Shown here: in pieces, positions 9,901 to 20,313 of the stretch
How positions within the stretch are numbered: position 1 is the first letter of the stretch
How the letters are laid out: each line of letters begins with the position of its first letter
NCBI GenBank assembly: GCA_030280995.1
Contig: JASXTE010000030.1
Coordinates: 10,001 to 74,000 of the forward strand
Source of the DNA: Hemileia vastatrix
Taxonomy: Eukaryota > Basidiomycota > Pucciniomycetes > Pucciniales > Zaghouaniaceae
Direction: 5' to 3'
DNA length: 64,000 nt
Position numbers and translations under genes: made by a program
Notes under the pieces: generated by a model
The model's database searches: none
The model's input: only the letters and a program-made list of their open reading frames with translations
What the model was told of the DNA's origin: nothing

Positions 9901-10340
9901 TGGTTGGTTTGTTTGTTGGTTTGTTGGTTGGTTTGTTGGTTGGTTTGTTGGTTGGTTTGTTGGTTGGTTTGTTGGTTGGTTTGTTGGTTGGTTTGTTGGT
10001 TGGTTTGTTGGTTGGTTTGTTGGTTGGTTTGTTGGTTGGTTTGTTGGTTGGTTTGTTGGTTGGTTTGTTGGTTGGTTTGTTGGTTGGTTTGTTGGTTGGT
10101 TTGTTGGTTGGTTTGTTGGTTGGTTTGTTGGTTGGTTTGTTGGTTGGTTTGTTGGTTGGTTTGTTGGTTGGTTTGTTGGTTGGTTTGTTGGTTGGTTTGT
10201 TGGTTGGTTTGTTGGTTGGTTTGTTGGTTGGTTTGTTGGTTGGTTTGTTGGTTGGTTTGTTGGTTGGTTTGTTGGTTGGTTTGTTGGTTGGTTTGTTGGT
10301 TGGTTTGTTGGTTGATTGATTTATTGATTGGTTGGTTGTT

Positions 10341-11782
10341 TTTTTTTGCACTTTTTCACTTTTGCTCTTTGTGCAATTGTATTGAGTAAGAGATGAGAGG
10401 GGATGTGTGGCTATAAAGGTTCTGATCATTCCTCTCCCCCTCCCCCACCCAAAAAAAAAAGAAATATATATATATATATAATGATCAAATTGATCTGAAG
10501 TAAATTATTATATATATATAATATATTTTGTAGTATCCATTTGAATAGTGATGATGCATTAATATGATCATTCAATTGATGTTTGTTTTATTTTTACATG
10601 TAAGTTCAGGTAAAGGGATGGTGCTAAAAAATATTAAAATTTGAAGATGGAGATAATGTTTAAGATGAGGAAGTAAGAAGATGGCGACAATGGCTTAGTC
10701 ATGATTATTATGTATAGATGAATGAATATGACTTTGTAAAATTTATGATGTATATGCTATGTGAAAAGAATTATGATTGATGAATTTTTAAATTATTTTA
10801 ATCAATGTTAGATATATATTTATATATTTATATATATTTTCTGAAATGATGATGATGAGCATGATAACTATTATCATGTATAGGTGATTTATCATTTATG
10901 ATCTTTTCAACCATGCAATATTTGGAGGGGACTTGCTAGCAAGTCCTCAACTTTAACTTAGATGGAACACAGTTGGAACTCAGACTGAACTTATAATGAA
11001 CTGATACTGAAATTTACTTTGAGCTCATATTGAGCTCTTAACCAAGGATAAATGATACTGTGCTGAAATACTATTGAGAGTTTAATGAAAAATTAATATA
11101 AATACAATGTTGGGGAGCTTAAGACTATGATAAATCCACAGTATTTTTTAATAAAACACAATTTAATGCTAATTTTGAATCTCACTTTATCAGTAAAAAG
11201 ACTAAAAATCATAGTACTTTTTACAAAATTATTACTTCTATGATTTCTAATGAGTTAGTTAGTTTTTTGAGAAAAAAATATTAAATTATATATGTGGCTC
11301 TTTTTGTTGAAAACTCCCTTGATTTTTAATTTTAACCCATATGACCTGATTCTTTATTTCATGTATTTTTATATTTTTTGTTCATTCAATATGATTATTT
11401 TTGATTCAGTTGAGTAATCCAAAAAAATATTGACCCATCAAATTCTTATATTTTTAATTCTAGAATACAGTTGAACCACATATAACTAAACAAAAAAATT
11501 ATCAATGTGTTTTCCCAATCTCCCACTAAATTAACTACTCTTATATACTTCTTATACTCAACACTAATATTTGAGAAATTATTTGATTATATGTGTGAAA
11601 AAAGCATAACTCTTATGATAGTAGGTTTAATCCAGATTGTGAAATTTTTAAATGCAAGTCAATGATTAAAATCAAAAGGATATTCATTTTTGAACTTTTA
11701 TTTGTTCTGTTTATTCCTCAACTACTAAGTAGTTTTTGTAATCAGCATTTATTTAACATAATAAATATATGAGATTCCATAT
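10341..11782. other. Gene-free AT-rich interval
   Basis: No convincing ORF or known element. It contains a C-rich patch (10430-10450), TA runs (10465-10520), short GATGATGA-type words and the MITE-like relic at 10908. The right edge is the CTTTT target site of element B. Confidence 0.6.
10908..11160. mobile_element. Degraded CACTA-like MITE (left end visible)
   Basis: AACCATGCAATATTTGGAGG, then the palindrome GACTTGCTAGCAAGTC (10930-10945), match the left terminus of the MITEs at 40349 and 56782. The following GAACTCAGACTGAACTT text also matches their interior. I cannot find the right terminus; the end given assumes the usual ~250 bp. Confidence 0.5.
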
Positions 11783-11787
11783 CTTTT
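11783..11787. repeat. Target site duplication (left) of element B, CTTTT
   Basis: CTTTT occurs here and again at 20309-20313, directly outside the two LTRs. Confidence 0.75.
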
Positions 11788-12600
11788 TTTCAAGAGGTCT
11801 TTCAAGTCTAGAAGGTTTTCCAGGGAGGTATAAGGGCGGCAACAATGGGTTTTAAAGGATTCAAACTTAGTACGTATTTTCTTATCTTTTAAAGATTATT
11901 TACTCAAATGTCAAGAGGTAAAGAGGTAGATTACTATTATTTTTAAAGGTTTAGAATCACAGTTTAATGTAAATACTAAATCAATAATTGATAATAATAA
12001 ATAGATTATTGTATGTAATTATAATAAAGTAAGTAAGTAAGGAATGTCTTGAAAAGTACAAAAAGTGAGGGCCTTTTATAGGCAAAAATGAGGGAAATAA
12101 AGACACAGAATTTACACCACTTATTACAAGGATGTGATAAAGAAGCTGACTAAGAAGGAGTATATATATGACATAAATAAAAGATGAATTAATTGGTACG
12201 TCAACAAGGGCATCATTTTCATTTGTAATAAAGTATGAGTTCCCTTGGACTGTCACAATTAATACAACACATTTGAGTTAAGTATATTGATTTCACGGAA
12301 ATCCAAATCTCTCAGTGAAGTAATATAATATTTTTAAGGTTTTTTATTATAATTTTATTATTAATTTTTATTCCCAATCAACTGCATTATTGAGCACGGT
12401 GTTAGGGAGTAAAAATGTATGGGGCACTTACTTAAATTAATTATTTACACTACTTAATATAATTTGCTTAGTTAGTTGTAAGTAATACATAAATAAATAT
12501 TAAATAATTAATTATTAATAAGAATTTTAAAAAAGGCATGGCTTCACCTCAGTAAAATAATTAATTATTTTACCAGGTAAGTCTAGTAGCCTGGCTGACA
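11788..12600 (-). repeat. 3' LTR of element B
   Basis: On minus it starts TGTCAGCCAGGCTACTAGAC at 12600 and ends at 11788, where the expected ...TTGACA has become ...TTGAAA. TATA core (TATAAAA on minus) at 12074-12080. The small ORF 11981-12256 lies inside it and is not supported. Confidence 0.93.
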
Positions 12601-12611
12601 CTCCCTCACTC
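12601..12611 (-). other. Polypurine tract of element B
   Basis: On minus, GAGTGAGGGAG immediately precedes the 3' LTR start; the same tract occurs in A, C and D (D has GAGTAAGGGAG). Confidence 0.75.
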
Positions 12612-12626
12612 TAAAAAAAAAAAATG

Positions 12627-13190
12627 CTATGATTTTTTCTTTTTATTCTTTTTTAGTAGAGTAGGAAGATTAGATATCTCCTTCCCAGGTATCCAAGAAT
12701 CATATACAGATGATTTATTCTTGAATCTCAATAAGTATTCTGTACCTTTTTCAGCAGTGACTATTCTGTCATTCAGAATTTTTTCAATTTTTGCTGTTTC
12801 AGTGATTTCATTTGGGGTTTTCTTTGGTCTTACCCTCCTTTTTGGAAATAAATCACTATTGGATGTGTAAGGTTTCAGAAGAGATATTGGAAAAACAGGA
12901 TGTTTTCTGTCATATGGAGAATACAAAATAACCTCAACTGCATTATCTCCAATCATTCTTCTGATATCAAATGGACAAAAAAATGGGTCTTTTAATTTGT
13001 TATTTCCTTGTAAATTGAAGTGGACTGTAGAAATCAACAATTCATCACCCTTTTTAAAAGTGTATTCTTTATGGGATTTGTCCCATCTCTTCTTCTCATA
13101 TTCAAATGATTTTTCAATACATTTTTGAGCATTATTTCTGCATAGTTGTTGCATATGAAGAAAAGATTTTACACCAAGATGTATATCCAA
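12627..13190 (-). pseudogene. Integrase C-terminal and chromodomain-like part of pol, element B
   Basis: An open minus frame of 187 codons, in effect the 3' end of pol. It holds a coiled SFEYEKKRWDKSHKEYTF link, an SH3-like GDELLISTVHF ... FDIRRMIGDNAVEV module, a basic KRRVRPKK linker and a chromodomain-like tail (KIEKILNDRIVT, EYLLRFK, DSWIPGKEIS). It is more intact than A, because Glu stands where A has a stop. The internal methionine start has no meaning, since this is read as part of the polyprotein. Confidence 0.8.
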
Positions 13191-13930
13191 TTTAGGTATT
13201 TTGTTATTGAGAATTTGGGCAGGAGTATTTTGAACATATCCAAGCCAGAGCTCAAAAGGCTATCTTTGAGTAACAGAATGAACAGTGCTATTATAAGCAA
13301 ATTCCAACCCAGGCAGTAAGGTAACCAAATCATGAGTGAATCTGTCATTGTCTTTATACTCAAGGCCAAAGGCACATTACCTTCTTATCATGTCCTCTAG
13401 AGTCTGAATCATTCTTTCAGCTAATCCATCAGTCTGAGGGTGATTGGCAGTAGATAGTTTCAGATCACAACCACAAACATCCATCAGAGACATCCATTAT
13501 TCAGAAGTAAATTTAGGGTCTCTGTCAGAGATTATGGCTTTAGGAAAACCAGCAGTATTAAACATATGAGATCACCATAAGAAAGCTAATTCTTTAGTGG
13601 AAACATCCTTGTGGGTAGGCATAAATTTACACATTTTAGTGAATCTATCCACAATAACCCAACAAGAATTATAACTGTTTTTTCCAGAAATAGGTAAACC
13701 TGTTACAAAATCCATGTTTATTACCTGCCATGGTGCATCAGGAGGTTCAATATGTTGTATTAATCCAGCTCTTTTACCAGTCAATCTTTTTGATTTCTTG
13801 AAAGAATCACAAGATTCAAAATATAATTTTGTGTCTTCAGACATAGTAACCCACCAAGCAGTGTTCTTAATTCTGATCATTGTTTTTTCAAGATCAAAAT
13901 GTCCAGATAGTATGTCATCATGACAAATTT
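13191..13930 (-). pseudogene. Integrase core of element B (interrupted)
   Basis: Minus-strand rve core. KICHDDILSGHFDLEKT and CDSFKKSKR are the zinc-domain remains; the first Cys of the second pair is kept, but the second pair reads CDSF, so a metal-binding Cys is lost. The core Asp in MDFVTGLPISGK is present, and the other two acidic residues lie beyond stop codons near 13570, 13500 and 13380. The part after these stops continues in another frame to 13190. Confidence 0.8.
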
Positions 13931-14879
13931 TCAAGATGCTTTCTTTCATAGAAGGAGGAATAACAATAACATTACTCAACTTTCTTCTATAATATAGATA
14001 ACCTTCATCTATAGAAAATTTACCTTTTTCCAAAGCTTTTTGGTACTTTGGTGGAAGGGTTTTAATTAATGCTTGTATTGAAGCATTCTTTGGATCATTT
14101 AATATGGCAAATAACTTTTTTAAGTCAGTGTCCTTATCATATGAATCCAGAATAAGCTGTAATAGCTCTTCCTCCATATCAACCACATATATCCCATGAA
14201 TATGAATAATTTCATCCTCAGGATCATACGCAGGATTAGAGTCATCATTTGGTAAAGGTAACCTTGATAACATATCCACATTTGAGTGAACAATACCAGC
14301 CCTATGAGTAATTGTCATTCTCCCTCTGTATTCTTGAACAGAAAACTGCCATCTAAACATATGTCTGTTAGGTGTTTTAAAGTTTAAAAAGGATTTAATT
14401 GCACTGCAGTCAGTGTGAAGCTCAAATTTCTGGTCATCTAGGTAATAATGTAGCTTTTCTAGAGCCCACACTACAGCTAAACATTCTAATTGAGTAGCAC
14501 CATATTTTAATTCACTATTTCCCAAGGTTATTTAAATATAACCAATTACTACTTCTGATACTTTATCATTTATCACTTGTTTTTGATGAAGGGCAGCACC
14601 AAGACCAAGAAAACTGGCATCAGTATATAAAACAAATGTTTGATTAAAGTAAGGTAAAGAAAGAATAGGTGCTGACCTCAAACAGTGTTTCATAGTGTCA
14701 AAGGCTCTTTGTCTTTCACTATTCCAGACAAAAGCAACATCCTTTCTAGTTAATTGGGTAAGGGGTAAAGCTACAACTTGGTAATTCTTAATATACTGTC
14801 TCTAGTATCCACACATTCCCAAAAAACTCTGTAGCTCTCTAACTGTAGTAGGAGCCTTCACCTGTTGTATGGCTGCCAC
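13931..14879 (-). pseudogene. RNase H and tether of element B
   Basis: The minus frame reads VLYTDASFLGLGAALHQK (about 14610-14630), a stop near 14535, then NSELKYGATQLECLAVVWALEKLHYY, TDCSAIKSFLN and PNRHMFRWQ, typical Ty3 RNase H. The tether DPEDEIIHIHGIYVVDMEEELLQL leads to the integrase zinc domain. At least three in-frame stops (near 14880, 14800 and 14535) break it. Confidence 0.85.
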
Positions 14880-15530
14880 TTAGTTTTGGTCAACAAATAT
14901 CTGTAAGCCTGAAACTATATGACCAAAAAATTTTAAAGAATGGAAACCAAATTTACATTTCTTCAAAGCAAGTGTCATATTTATCTCATCCATTTTTTGG
15001 AACACTTTACACAGGTGGTTGAAATGGTCCTCAAATTTTTTTGAGAATATAATGATATCATCAATATAAAACATCAGCTATCCTTCAATTATCTCCTGAA
15101 GGAATGTGTTATCCATGAATTTTTGGAATGCTGAAGGGGCATTTTTAGGGCCAAATGGCATCCTAACATACTTATAAATACCCATATGAATAGCAATCAT
15201 CAGAAAATTCTGCGAATTTTTCTCAACATGTACCTGGTGATATCCCTTGTTACCATCCAAACAGCTGATATATTTAGCACCCTGTAAGGTAGCATGTATA
15301 GAGCTAATTCTAGGTAAAGGATAGATATCATCAACCGTATAAGTATTTAGTGCTCTATAATAACCACATAACCTGGCTTTATCTTTCTCATAAGAAATTA
15401 GGACAGGTGAGATAACACAATATTTAGGTGTTTCAATTACCTTTTAAATAATATTCATTTTTGAAAGGGTAAAGATATTGTCTTCAATATCTTTTCTCTT
15501 TGTGGGAGAAGCAGGATAAGGCTTCTTCTT
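14880..15530 (-). pseudogene. Reverse transcriptase of element B
   Basis: Minus strand. The N-half has LCGYYRALNTYTVDDIYPLP, where the usual Asp after Gly is Tyr, then DGNKGYHQ and PFGPKNAPSAFQKF. A TAG at 15075-15077 replaces the Trp of EGW; the catalytic YIDD follows at about 15063. Stops near 15535 and 15447 also separate it from protease. It therefore cannot make a full RT without readthrough. Confidence 0.85.
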
Positions 15531-16169
15531 TTAACTAGGTGGTATATAAGTTAATGGACAAGACAATGAAAGTTTCATTTCTTCTTTAACTAATCCCAGC
15601 TTGTGTGACACATGAGCAAAGGACATAGGAAAAGAATTTATCATGTTAATGATGGAATCTTTATCCTTACCAGAAAGTTGTTCTCCAAAAGAGGCATTGT
15701 CAATTTCAGACACAAGGGAATGCATTTCTCTTGTAGATTTTTCTATATATTGAACCACATAATTAAATGTGTTCAATTCTGGTTTTAATAATCTTTTAGG
15801 GGAGGAAATCTTGAATTTTCTCTTCCCATTTATCCCCATTGTGAAACTTTGGTTTGAGGGCTCCAATTTTATGCCATACTTGGTTAAAATATCATTCCCC
15901 ACAATTAACCAATTGCTTAAGTTATCATTTTTCATGACAATAAGATCACAAATATCTCTTACAAAACCATGGTTATATTTAAAAAACACTGTGGCTTTGT
16001 ATTTACCAATGGGGGACAAAACAGAGCCATAACCTCTCCAGTTTTCAGAAATGATAGGAATATGTTTTGATTTATAGTCTTGATCTACTGAAGCAAGTGT
16101 TCTTTCAGATACTACACTTCCTCCAGCTCCAGAATCCAGAACAACTTCAATGCTGGTTCCATTAATCAA
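15531..16169 (-). pseudogene. Aspartic protease and linker of element B
   Basis: A minus frame of 212 codons. INGTSIEVVLDSGAGGSVVSE is the retropepsin active-site region (DSGA). WRGYGSVLSPIGKYKATVFF, DLIVMKNDNLSNWLIVGNDIL and KYGIKLEPSNQSF complete a full-length protease, followed by the linker to RT. It is the best reference in the window for the protease that A has lost. A stop at 16179 separates it from the zinc-knuckle region. Confidence 0.82.
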
Positions 16170-17309
16170 GACTGGTGCCTAGAGAGGGGCAATAACAATT
16201 GAGCTATCCTCAATGTTTTTTATTATCTCAGCATCCTCAACTGTAGCTGAATCATTATTATCAATATCAATAGTATTTAAATAATGAATATCCTCTTCAA
16301 GCATCAATATTTCTTGTTGATATTCATATGAAATATTGCTGGCACAATCACTTGAAGTATCATCCAGTGCTACTGTGTCATCAGCATGCTCCTCTGTTTG
16401 TTCCACAAGATTTATCTTCTTTTCACAAACATGGCCCTTCTGCCAAGGCTTGTTGCACTTGAAGCAAGTGTTTTTTGCATGCTTTTTAGGTGCAACAGAG
16501 GCAGAAGGCTTACCAACATTTTCCAGAGGTTTCTGTTGGTAATTGGAGGGTTTCTCCTAAGTGGTTCTAGGAATGAATCTTCTGGAATCATATTTGTTGT
16601 TTAGAAGAATCTCATTGCAAGTATTTATGAAAGAAGAAGGTTCTCTGGTGAACTCAGTCCTAGCCACAATCAAGTCTCTCAAAGACATTGGTAATTTATA
16701 AAAGATCCTGTCCTTCCATAATTCAAAATCCATTTTTGGGTCCATAGCTCTTAAGACTTTTACAATTTTAATTAAGAACTTAATAGGTTCATCAGTAGAA
16801 GAGCTATATTTAGTTTCCTCATACTTCCTTTGTTGAGCCATCCTAAACTTGGAGCCCCCAAATTGTGCTTTAATTAATTTTTTCCAATCTTCCCATGAGT
16901 AATAACTCTCATCTAAGAGGACAGATTCATACCACATTAGGGCTACATTGGTAAATAAAGAAATTAACTTAGACACGATTTCCTCATTTGGGAGTTTGTA
17001 AGAGTTTTTCAAGTTATCAATTCTGCAAATGAATTTTTGCCAATCAGAAGAAGAATCACCATCAAATGTTGGGTATTGGTCAAGTTTTGGCCAATTATTT
17101 TGATTTGAAGGAGTCTCCTTAGTACCAGCTTGTTTCTGAGTAAGGAGCAGCTTTAACTTCTCTAATTGTGCAGTAATCTCATTGTTTAATCCCTCTGTTG
17201 AAGATCCTGGTGCATCATCAATTTTTTATGGAAACTCAGTGGTATCAACAGGCATTTCTGGAACTAATTTTACTTTAGATGAACTAGCCACAGGTAACCT
17301 TGGTGCATA
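16170..17309 (-). pseudogene. Capsid and zinc-knuckle part of Gag, element B
   Basis: Minus strand. The capsid stretch (YPTFDGDSSSDWQKFI near 17040-17080, then NSYKLPNEEIVSKLISLFTNVALMWYES and DLIVARTEFTREPSSF) is the Ty3-type CA core. CFKCNKPWQKGHVCEKK (about 16425-16475) is a Cys/His cluster, C-x2-C-x7-H-x-C, not the usual C-x2-C-x4-H-x4-C knuckle. An acidic tail (HADDTVALDDTSSDC) links to protease. Stops near 16559 and 17228 interrupt it. Confidence 0.78.
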
Positions 17310-18686
17310 CTATACTATATGTTCCTTTAAAGAAATTTCAAAATTTTTTTGATCATTAAACAATGAGTTCAATTTCTCCTCAATGGTTGTTAGTCTGGTT
17401 TTCACTCTTGGAAGACTAGATAAACTCTCATTGATTGTTGCAAAAGATAACTGATTTTTATTTTCAAAAGATGAAAAATGGTCATTCAATCTTTTCAGAT
17501 TAATCTTATCTATCTCCAGCTCCTGGCAACAGGCAGATACAGTATTTTGAAGTTTAGACAAATCATTTTTGATATTTTTCCATAAAGCAACTTTTTTTTC
17601 ATGGGTTGCCTTGTAATGAAACAAATCATCAGAAACTCTCTGTAACTCACTCCTCAATGCTTGATAACCCTGTTCAGTTAACAAAATATTATATTTCTGA
17701 GTCAATTGCATGTTGTTCATTATATGATTTTGTTTAGAAATAATATCCCTCAAATATTCATCATTAATGTTAACTACATCTGTAGTGTTTCTCAATAAGG
17801 AAACAGAGTAACTTTCCAGATTCTCATAAAACTCAGGATCAAGTGTTTCATCAATAATAGCCATATCAGGATTAATAATTGAAGTAGCAATTAAAACTAA
17901 AGGATTAGATACATGAGTGATTTGTCTACTACTCCCAGCCTCTACTGGTCTCAAGGTTTCATCTCCCCTTCCAGATTTACCTGAAAGAGCAGAATCAGCT
18001 ACAAGAATTGGTACTTGAGAATCAATAGAGGGGCTTACCAAGGTTTTCTGGGAAAGATCATATTGTTTTTTCTTTTTCTTCCTCCTTGATAGGGGTGAGG
18101 AGGTGTGGGGTTGACCTGGCTGGGTCTTGATGGACCTGCTTGAGGAAATTGAGTCTGTTGATTTTGAGACAGGTAATCCCACTGAGTGTTCAGCCAATCC
18201 CACTGCCACTTGGATACTTCCACTTTCTCTGGCTGCTGGGGAGCCAATTGTTGAAGATCCCTGGGGGGAGGAGGTCTCCTCTTCTCTTGAAGAAAAGCAC
18301 CTATCTTTCTTACCTTTTCCTCTAGAGAATCTACTCTTGACCTCAATCTCAAGTTTTCTGTCCTTAATTCTTTTATGTGTGTTGAAAGGTTCTTTACTTG
18401 TTGAGGTAGTGGCATCTTTTTTATTTTGAAGCCTTTTGGAAGTTTTTCTGGGGGATTTATTACAGGTTTCTGTTCCTGAGTTGTTTCTACAAGAATTTCC
18501 ACTTCTTCCATCTCCACATCCTGATTGGGGAAATGATTGATTAATTTGAGATAATTTTCTAGTTAAAGGAGAAATTACAGAAGTATCCTCATCATAATCA
18601 ATTAAATCCAATTCCTCTTCACATACAGCAGAAACACCTTGATCAGTAATTTTTTTAAATTTAACTGAAATGAGGGAGGGAGACAA
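17310..18686 (-). CDS. Gag N-terminal ORF of element B (intact, 458 codons)
   Basis: The longest intact gag frame among the chromoviruses here. ATG at 18686. Acidic head (EEELDLIDYDEDT), SGCG motif, basic RKTSKRLQNKK region, a Ser-rich middle with SPLSRRKKKKKQ, then long heptad-rich coiled coils (about residues 270-450; NDEYLRDIISKQNHIMNNMQ, LRSELQRVSDDLFHYK, TRLTTIEEKLNSLF). It is expected to assemble the particle together with the CA part that follows. It stops just before the capsid region, where A has the coiled coil and CA in one frame, so the stop at 17310 is probably a mutation. A 160-codon +1 ORF lies wholly inside it. Confidence 0.75.
   Translation of the reverse strand: MSPSLISVKFKKITDQGVSAVCEEELDLIDYDEDTSVISPLTRKLSQINQSFPQSGCGDGRSGNSCRNNSGTETCNKSPRKTSKRLQNKKDATTSTSKEPFNTHKRIKDRKLEIEVKSRFSRGKGKKDRCFSSREEETSSPQGSSTIGSPAARESGSIQVAVGLAEHSVGLPVSKSTDSISSSRSIKTQPGQPHTSSPLSRRKKKKKQYDLSQKTLVSPSIDSQVPILVADSALSGKSGRGDETLRPVEAGSSRQITHVSNPLVLIATSIINPDMAIIDETLDPEFYENLESYSVSLLRNTTDVVNINDEYLRDIISKQNHIMNNMQLTQKYNILLTEQGYQALRSELQRVSDDLFHYKATHEKKVALWKNIKNDLSKLQNTVSACCQELEIDKINLKRLNDHFSSFENKNQLSFATINESLSSLPRVKTRLTTIEEKLNSLFNDQKNFEISLKEHIV
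18035..18517 (-). CDS. Overlapping +1 ORF inside gag (coiled coil), element B
   Basis: 160 codons in the +1 frame relative to gag. MEMEEVEILVETT, LPKGFKIKKMPLPQQ, the heptad region NLSTHIKELRTENLRLRSRV and SLEEKVRKI, a Pro/Gln-rich stretch, WQWDWLNTQWDYL, PPHPYQGGRKRK, and the end PRKPW-stop. A (1415-2005) has the same string of motifs in the same relative frame. D keeps EIEILVETT, ELPKGFKIKK, INLSTHIKELKSENLK and DWLNTQWDYL with breaks. The predicted product is a small basic coiled-coil protein of unknown role. Expression could be by leaky scanning or an internal start; nothing in the sequence proves it. Confidence 0.6.
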   Translation of the reverse strand: MEMEEVEILVETTQEQKPVINPPEKLPKGFKIKKMPLPQQVKNLSTHIKELRTENLRLRSRVDSLEEKVRKIGAFLQEKRRPPPPRDLQQLAPQQPEKVEVSKWQWDWLNTQWDYLSQNQQTQFPQAGPSRPSQVNPTPPHPYQGGRKRKNNMIFPRKPW

Positions 18687-19480
18687 TAAGATGAATTAAT
18701 GTGTATTTTTACTTTTATTTAAAAGAAAAATAATAATAAAAATAAAATTCTTCAGGATAAAATCAACTAAAATAATAATCAATTTATTAATTCAAAACAA
18801 TTTAAAACCAGGATTATAAAATAATCAACTGAAGAATTAAATTTAAATTTTTTATTAACAATTTTATGATAATTATTATCAGGATTTTAAATCAACTGAA
18901 AAATAAATAATTACCAGGACTTAATGTCTACTGAAATAATCAAATATGAATTTAAGAAATTTTATTGTTAGGACAATTTGTCAACTTGAACAAATAAAAT
19001 TTTAATTTATCAGGACAAAATTCACCTGAAAATTATAATGAATAATATTTAAAATATAATTTATTACTTCTAGGACAAAGAACACGATTGCTCTATCTTT
19101 GTCAACTAGGAAAAATAAAATAAATAATAAAAAAATTTAATTCCAATTTACTAGACACCTCCCCCTGTAAAATGAGCAAATTAATGCCACTTACAGAGTG
19201 CTGAGTAAAAGGAAATATGTAGAGAATGAAGAGTGCAAAGTGACCCACAAATAGTAATTTCAATAACTACCACGAAATATAAGACGTTTAGTCAATATAT
19301 GAACCTAAGTTTTGGAGCATGGTTTGATTCCCGTTCGCAGAAAAATCTTAGTCATGTGATATATGAAGTTTGTCATTTTTGTTGTTTACTCATCAATGTT
19401 TACTCGTCCTTTTAGGTACCTCAAATGGAGATGGTCCCCATAGTCTCCGGCTTCAAGTAACAATGCGCCGTTGACGATTC
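18687..19480 (-). other. Untranslated leader of element B
   Basis: AT-rich with repeated blocks in which CAGTTGA- or CAACTGA-type words follow AGGAC (for example 18875-19015). No open frame on minus. The plus-strand ORF at 19233-19415 is not supported. Confidence 0.5.
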
Positions 19481-19493
19481 GGAAAGGCTCCCA
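19481..19493 (-). other. Primer-binding site of element B
   Basis: On minus, TGGGAGCCTTTCC starts two bases after the 5' LTR end (...TTGACA, then GT). Compare A (TGGGAACCTTTCC) and D (TGAGGACCTTTCC). Confidence 0.6.
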
Positions 19494-19495
19494 AC

Positions 19496-20308
19496 TGTCA
19501 AGAGGTTTTTCAAGTCTAGAACCTTTTCTAGGGAGGTACAAGGGCAGCAACAATGGGTTTTAAAGGATTCAAACTTATTACGTATTTTCTTATCTTTTAA
19601 AGATTATTTACTCAAATGTCAAGAGGTAAAGATGTAGATTACTATTATTTTTAAAGGTGTAGAATCAAGGTTTAATGTAAATACTAAAACAATAATTGAT
19701 AATAATAAATAGATTTTTGTATGTAATTATAATAAAGTAAGTAAGTAAGGAATGTCTTGAAAAGTACAAAAAGTGAGGGCCTTTTATAGGCAAAAATGAG
19801 GGAAATAAAGACACAGAATTTACACCACCTATTACAAGGATGTGATAAAGAAGCTGACTAAGAAAGAGTATATATATGACATAAATAAAAGATAAATTAA
19901 TTTGTACGTCAACAAGGGCATCATTTTCATTTGTAATAAATTATGAGTTCCCTTGGACTGTCACAATTAATACAACACATTTGAGTTAAGTATATTGATT
20001 TCACGGAAATCCAAATCTCTCAGTGAAGTAATATAATATTTTTAAGGTTTTTTATTATAATTTTATTATTAATTTTTATTCCCAATCAACTGCATTATTG
20101 AGCATGGTGTTGGAGAGTAAAAATGTATGCAACACTTACTTAAATTAATTATTTACACTACTTAATATAATTATCTTAGTTAGTTGTAAGTAATACATAA
20201 GTAAATATTAAATAATTAATTATTAATAAGAATTTTAAAAAAGGCATGGCTTCACCTCAGTAAGATAATTAATTATTTTACCAGGTAAGTCTAGTAGCCT
20301 GGCTGACA
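19496..20308 (-). repeat. 5' LTR of element B
   Basis: 813 bp, TGTCAGCCAGG ... CCTCTTGACA on minus, with matching TGTCA/TGACA ends. It is collinear with 11788-12600. TATA core (TATAAAA on minus) at 19782-19788. Confidence 0.93.
19782..19788 (-). promoter_or_regulatory. TATA box in the 5' LTR of element B
   Basis: TATAAAA within TTGCCTATAAAAGGCC on minus; the context is shared by all chromovirus LTRs in the window. Confidence 0.55.
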
Positions 20309-20313
20309 CTTTT
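20309..20313. repeat. Target site duplication (right) of element B, CTTTT
   Basis: Matches 11783-11787. Confidence 0.75.

Larger units (their letters stand above)
7397..10340. repeat. G/T-only minisatellite/microsatellite tract (~2.9 kb)
   Basis: Nearly all bases on the plus strand are G or T, with a few A in some blocks and very few C. Blocks, in order: GGTTTGTTGGTT units; TTGATTGG units (7460-7695 and 7880-8560, with TTGGTTAA variants near 8190-8225); GGTTTGTTGGTT 12-mers (8600-9075); TTTG tetramers (9090-9257); mixed units; GTTTGTTTGTTG 12-mers (9600-9900); and GGTTTGTTGGTT 12-mers (9900-10315). All units are built from TTGG/TTTG/TGATTGG words, so the tract grew by slippage and unequal exchange from a simple seed. 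Long ORFs of [12 protein letters not shown] or NKPT type on both strands are by-products of 12-bp periodicity and are not genes. Confidence 0.95.
11788..20308 (-). mobile_element. Ty3/gypsy chromovirus B, complete with TSD
   Basis: Two 813-bp LTRs (11788-12600 and 19496-20308) flank a minus-strand internal region with a primer site, gag with an overlapping ORF, CA, zinc knuckle, PR, RT, RNase H, integrase, a chromodomain-like tail and a polypurine tract. The 5-bp duplication CTTTT flanks it. The LTRs have equal length and differ by a few percent by eye, mostly in the first 230 bp. Gag is open, but pol has several stops and shifts, so it would need proteins from elsewhere to move. Confidence 0.93.

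Noticed and set aside
9086..10429. 447-codon minus-strand ORF of Asn-Lys-Pro-Thr repeats and several plus-strand WFVG/LLVG ORFs
   Set aside because: All come from 12-bp and 4-bp repeat units that lack stops in every frame; no unique sequence, start context or domain.
19305..19345. tRNA-like GGTTTGATTCCCG word
   Set aside because: It is in the leader of element B with the equivalent in D (57290); no tRNA fold.
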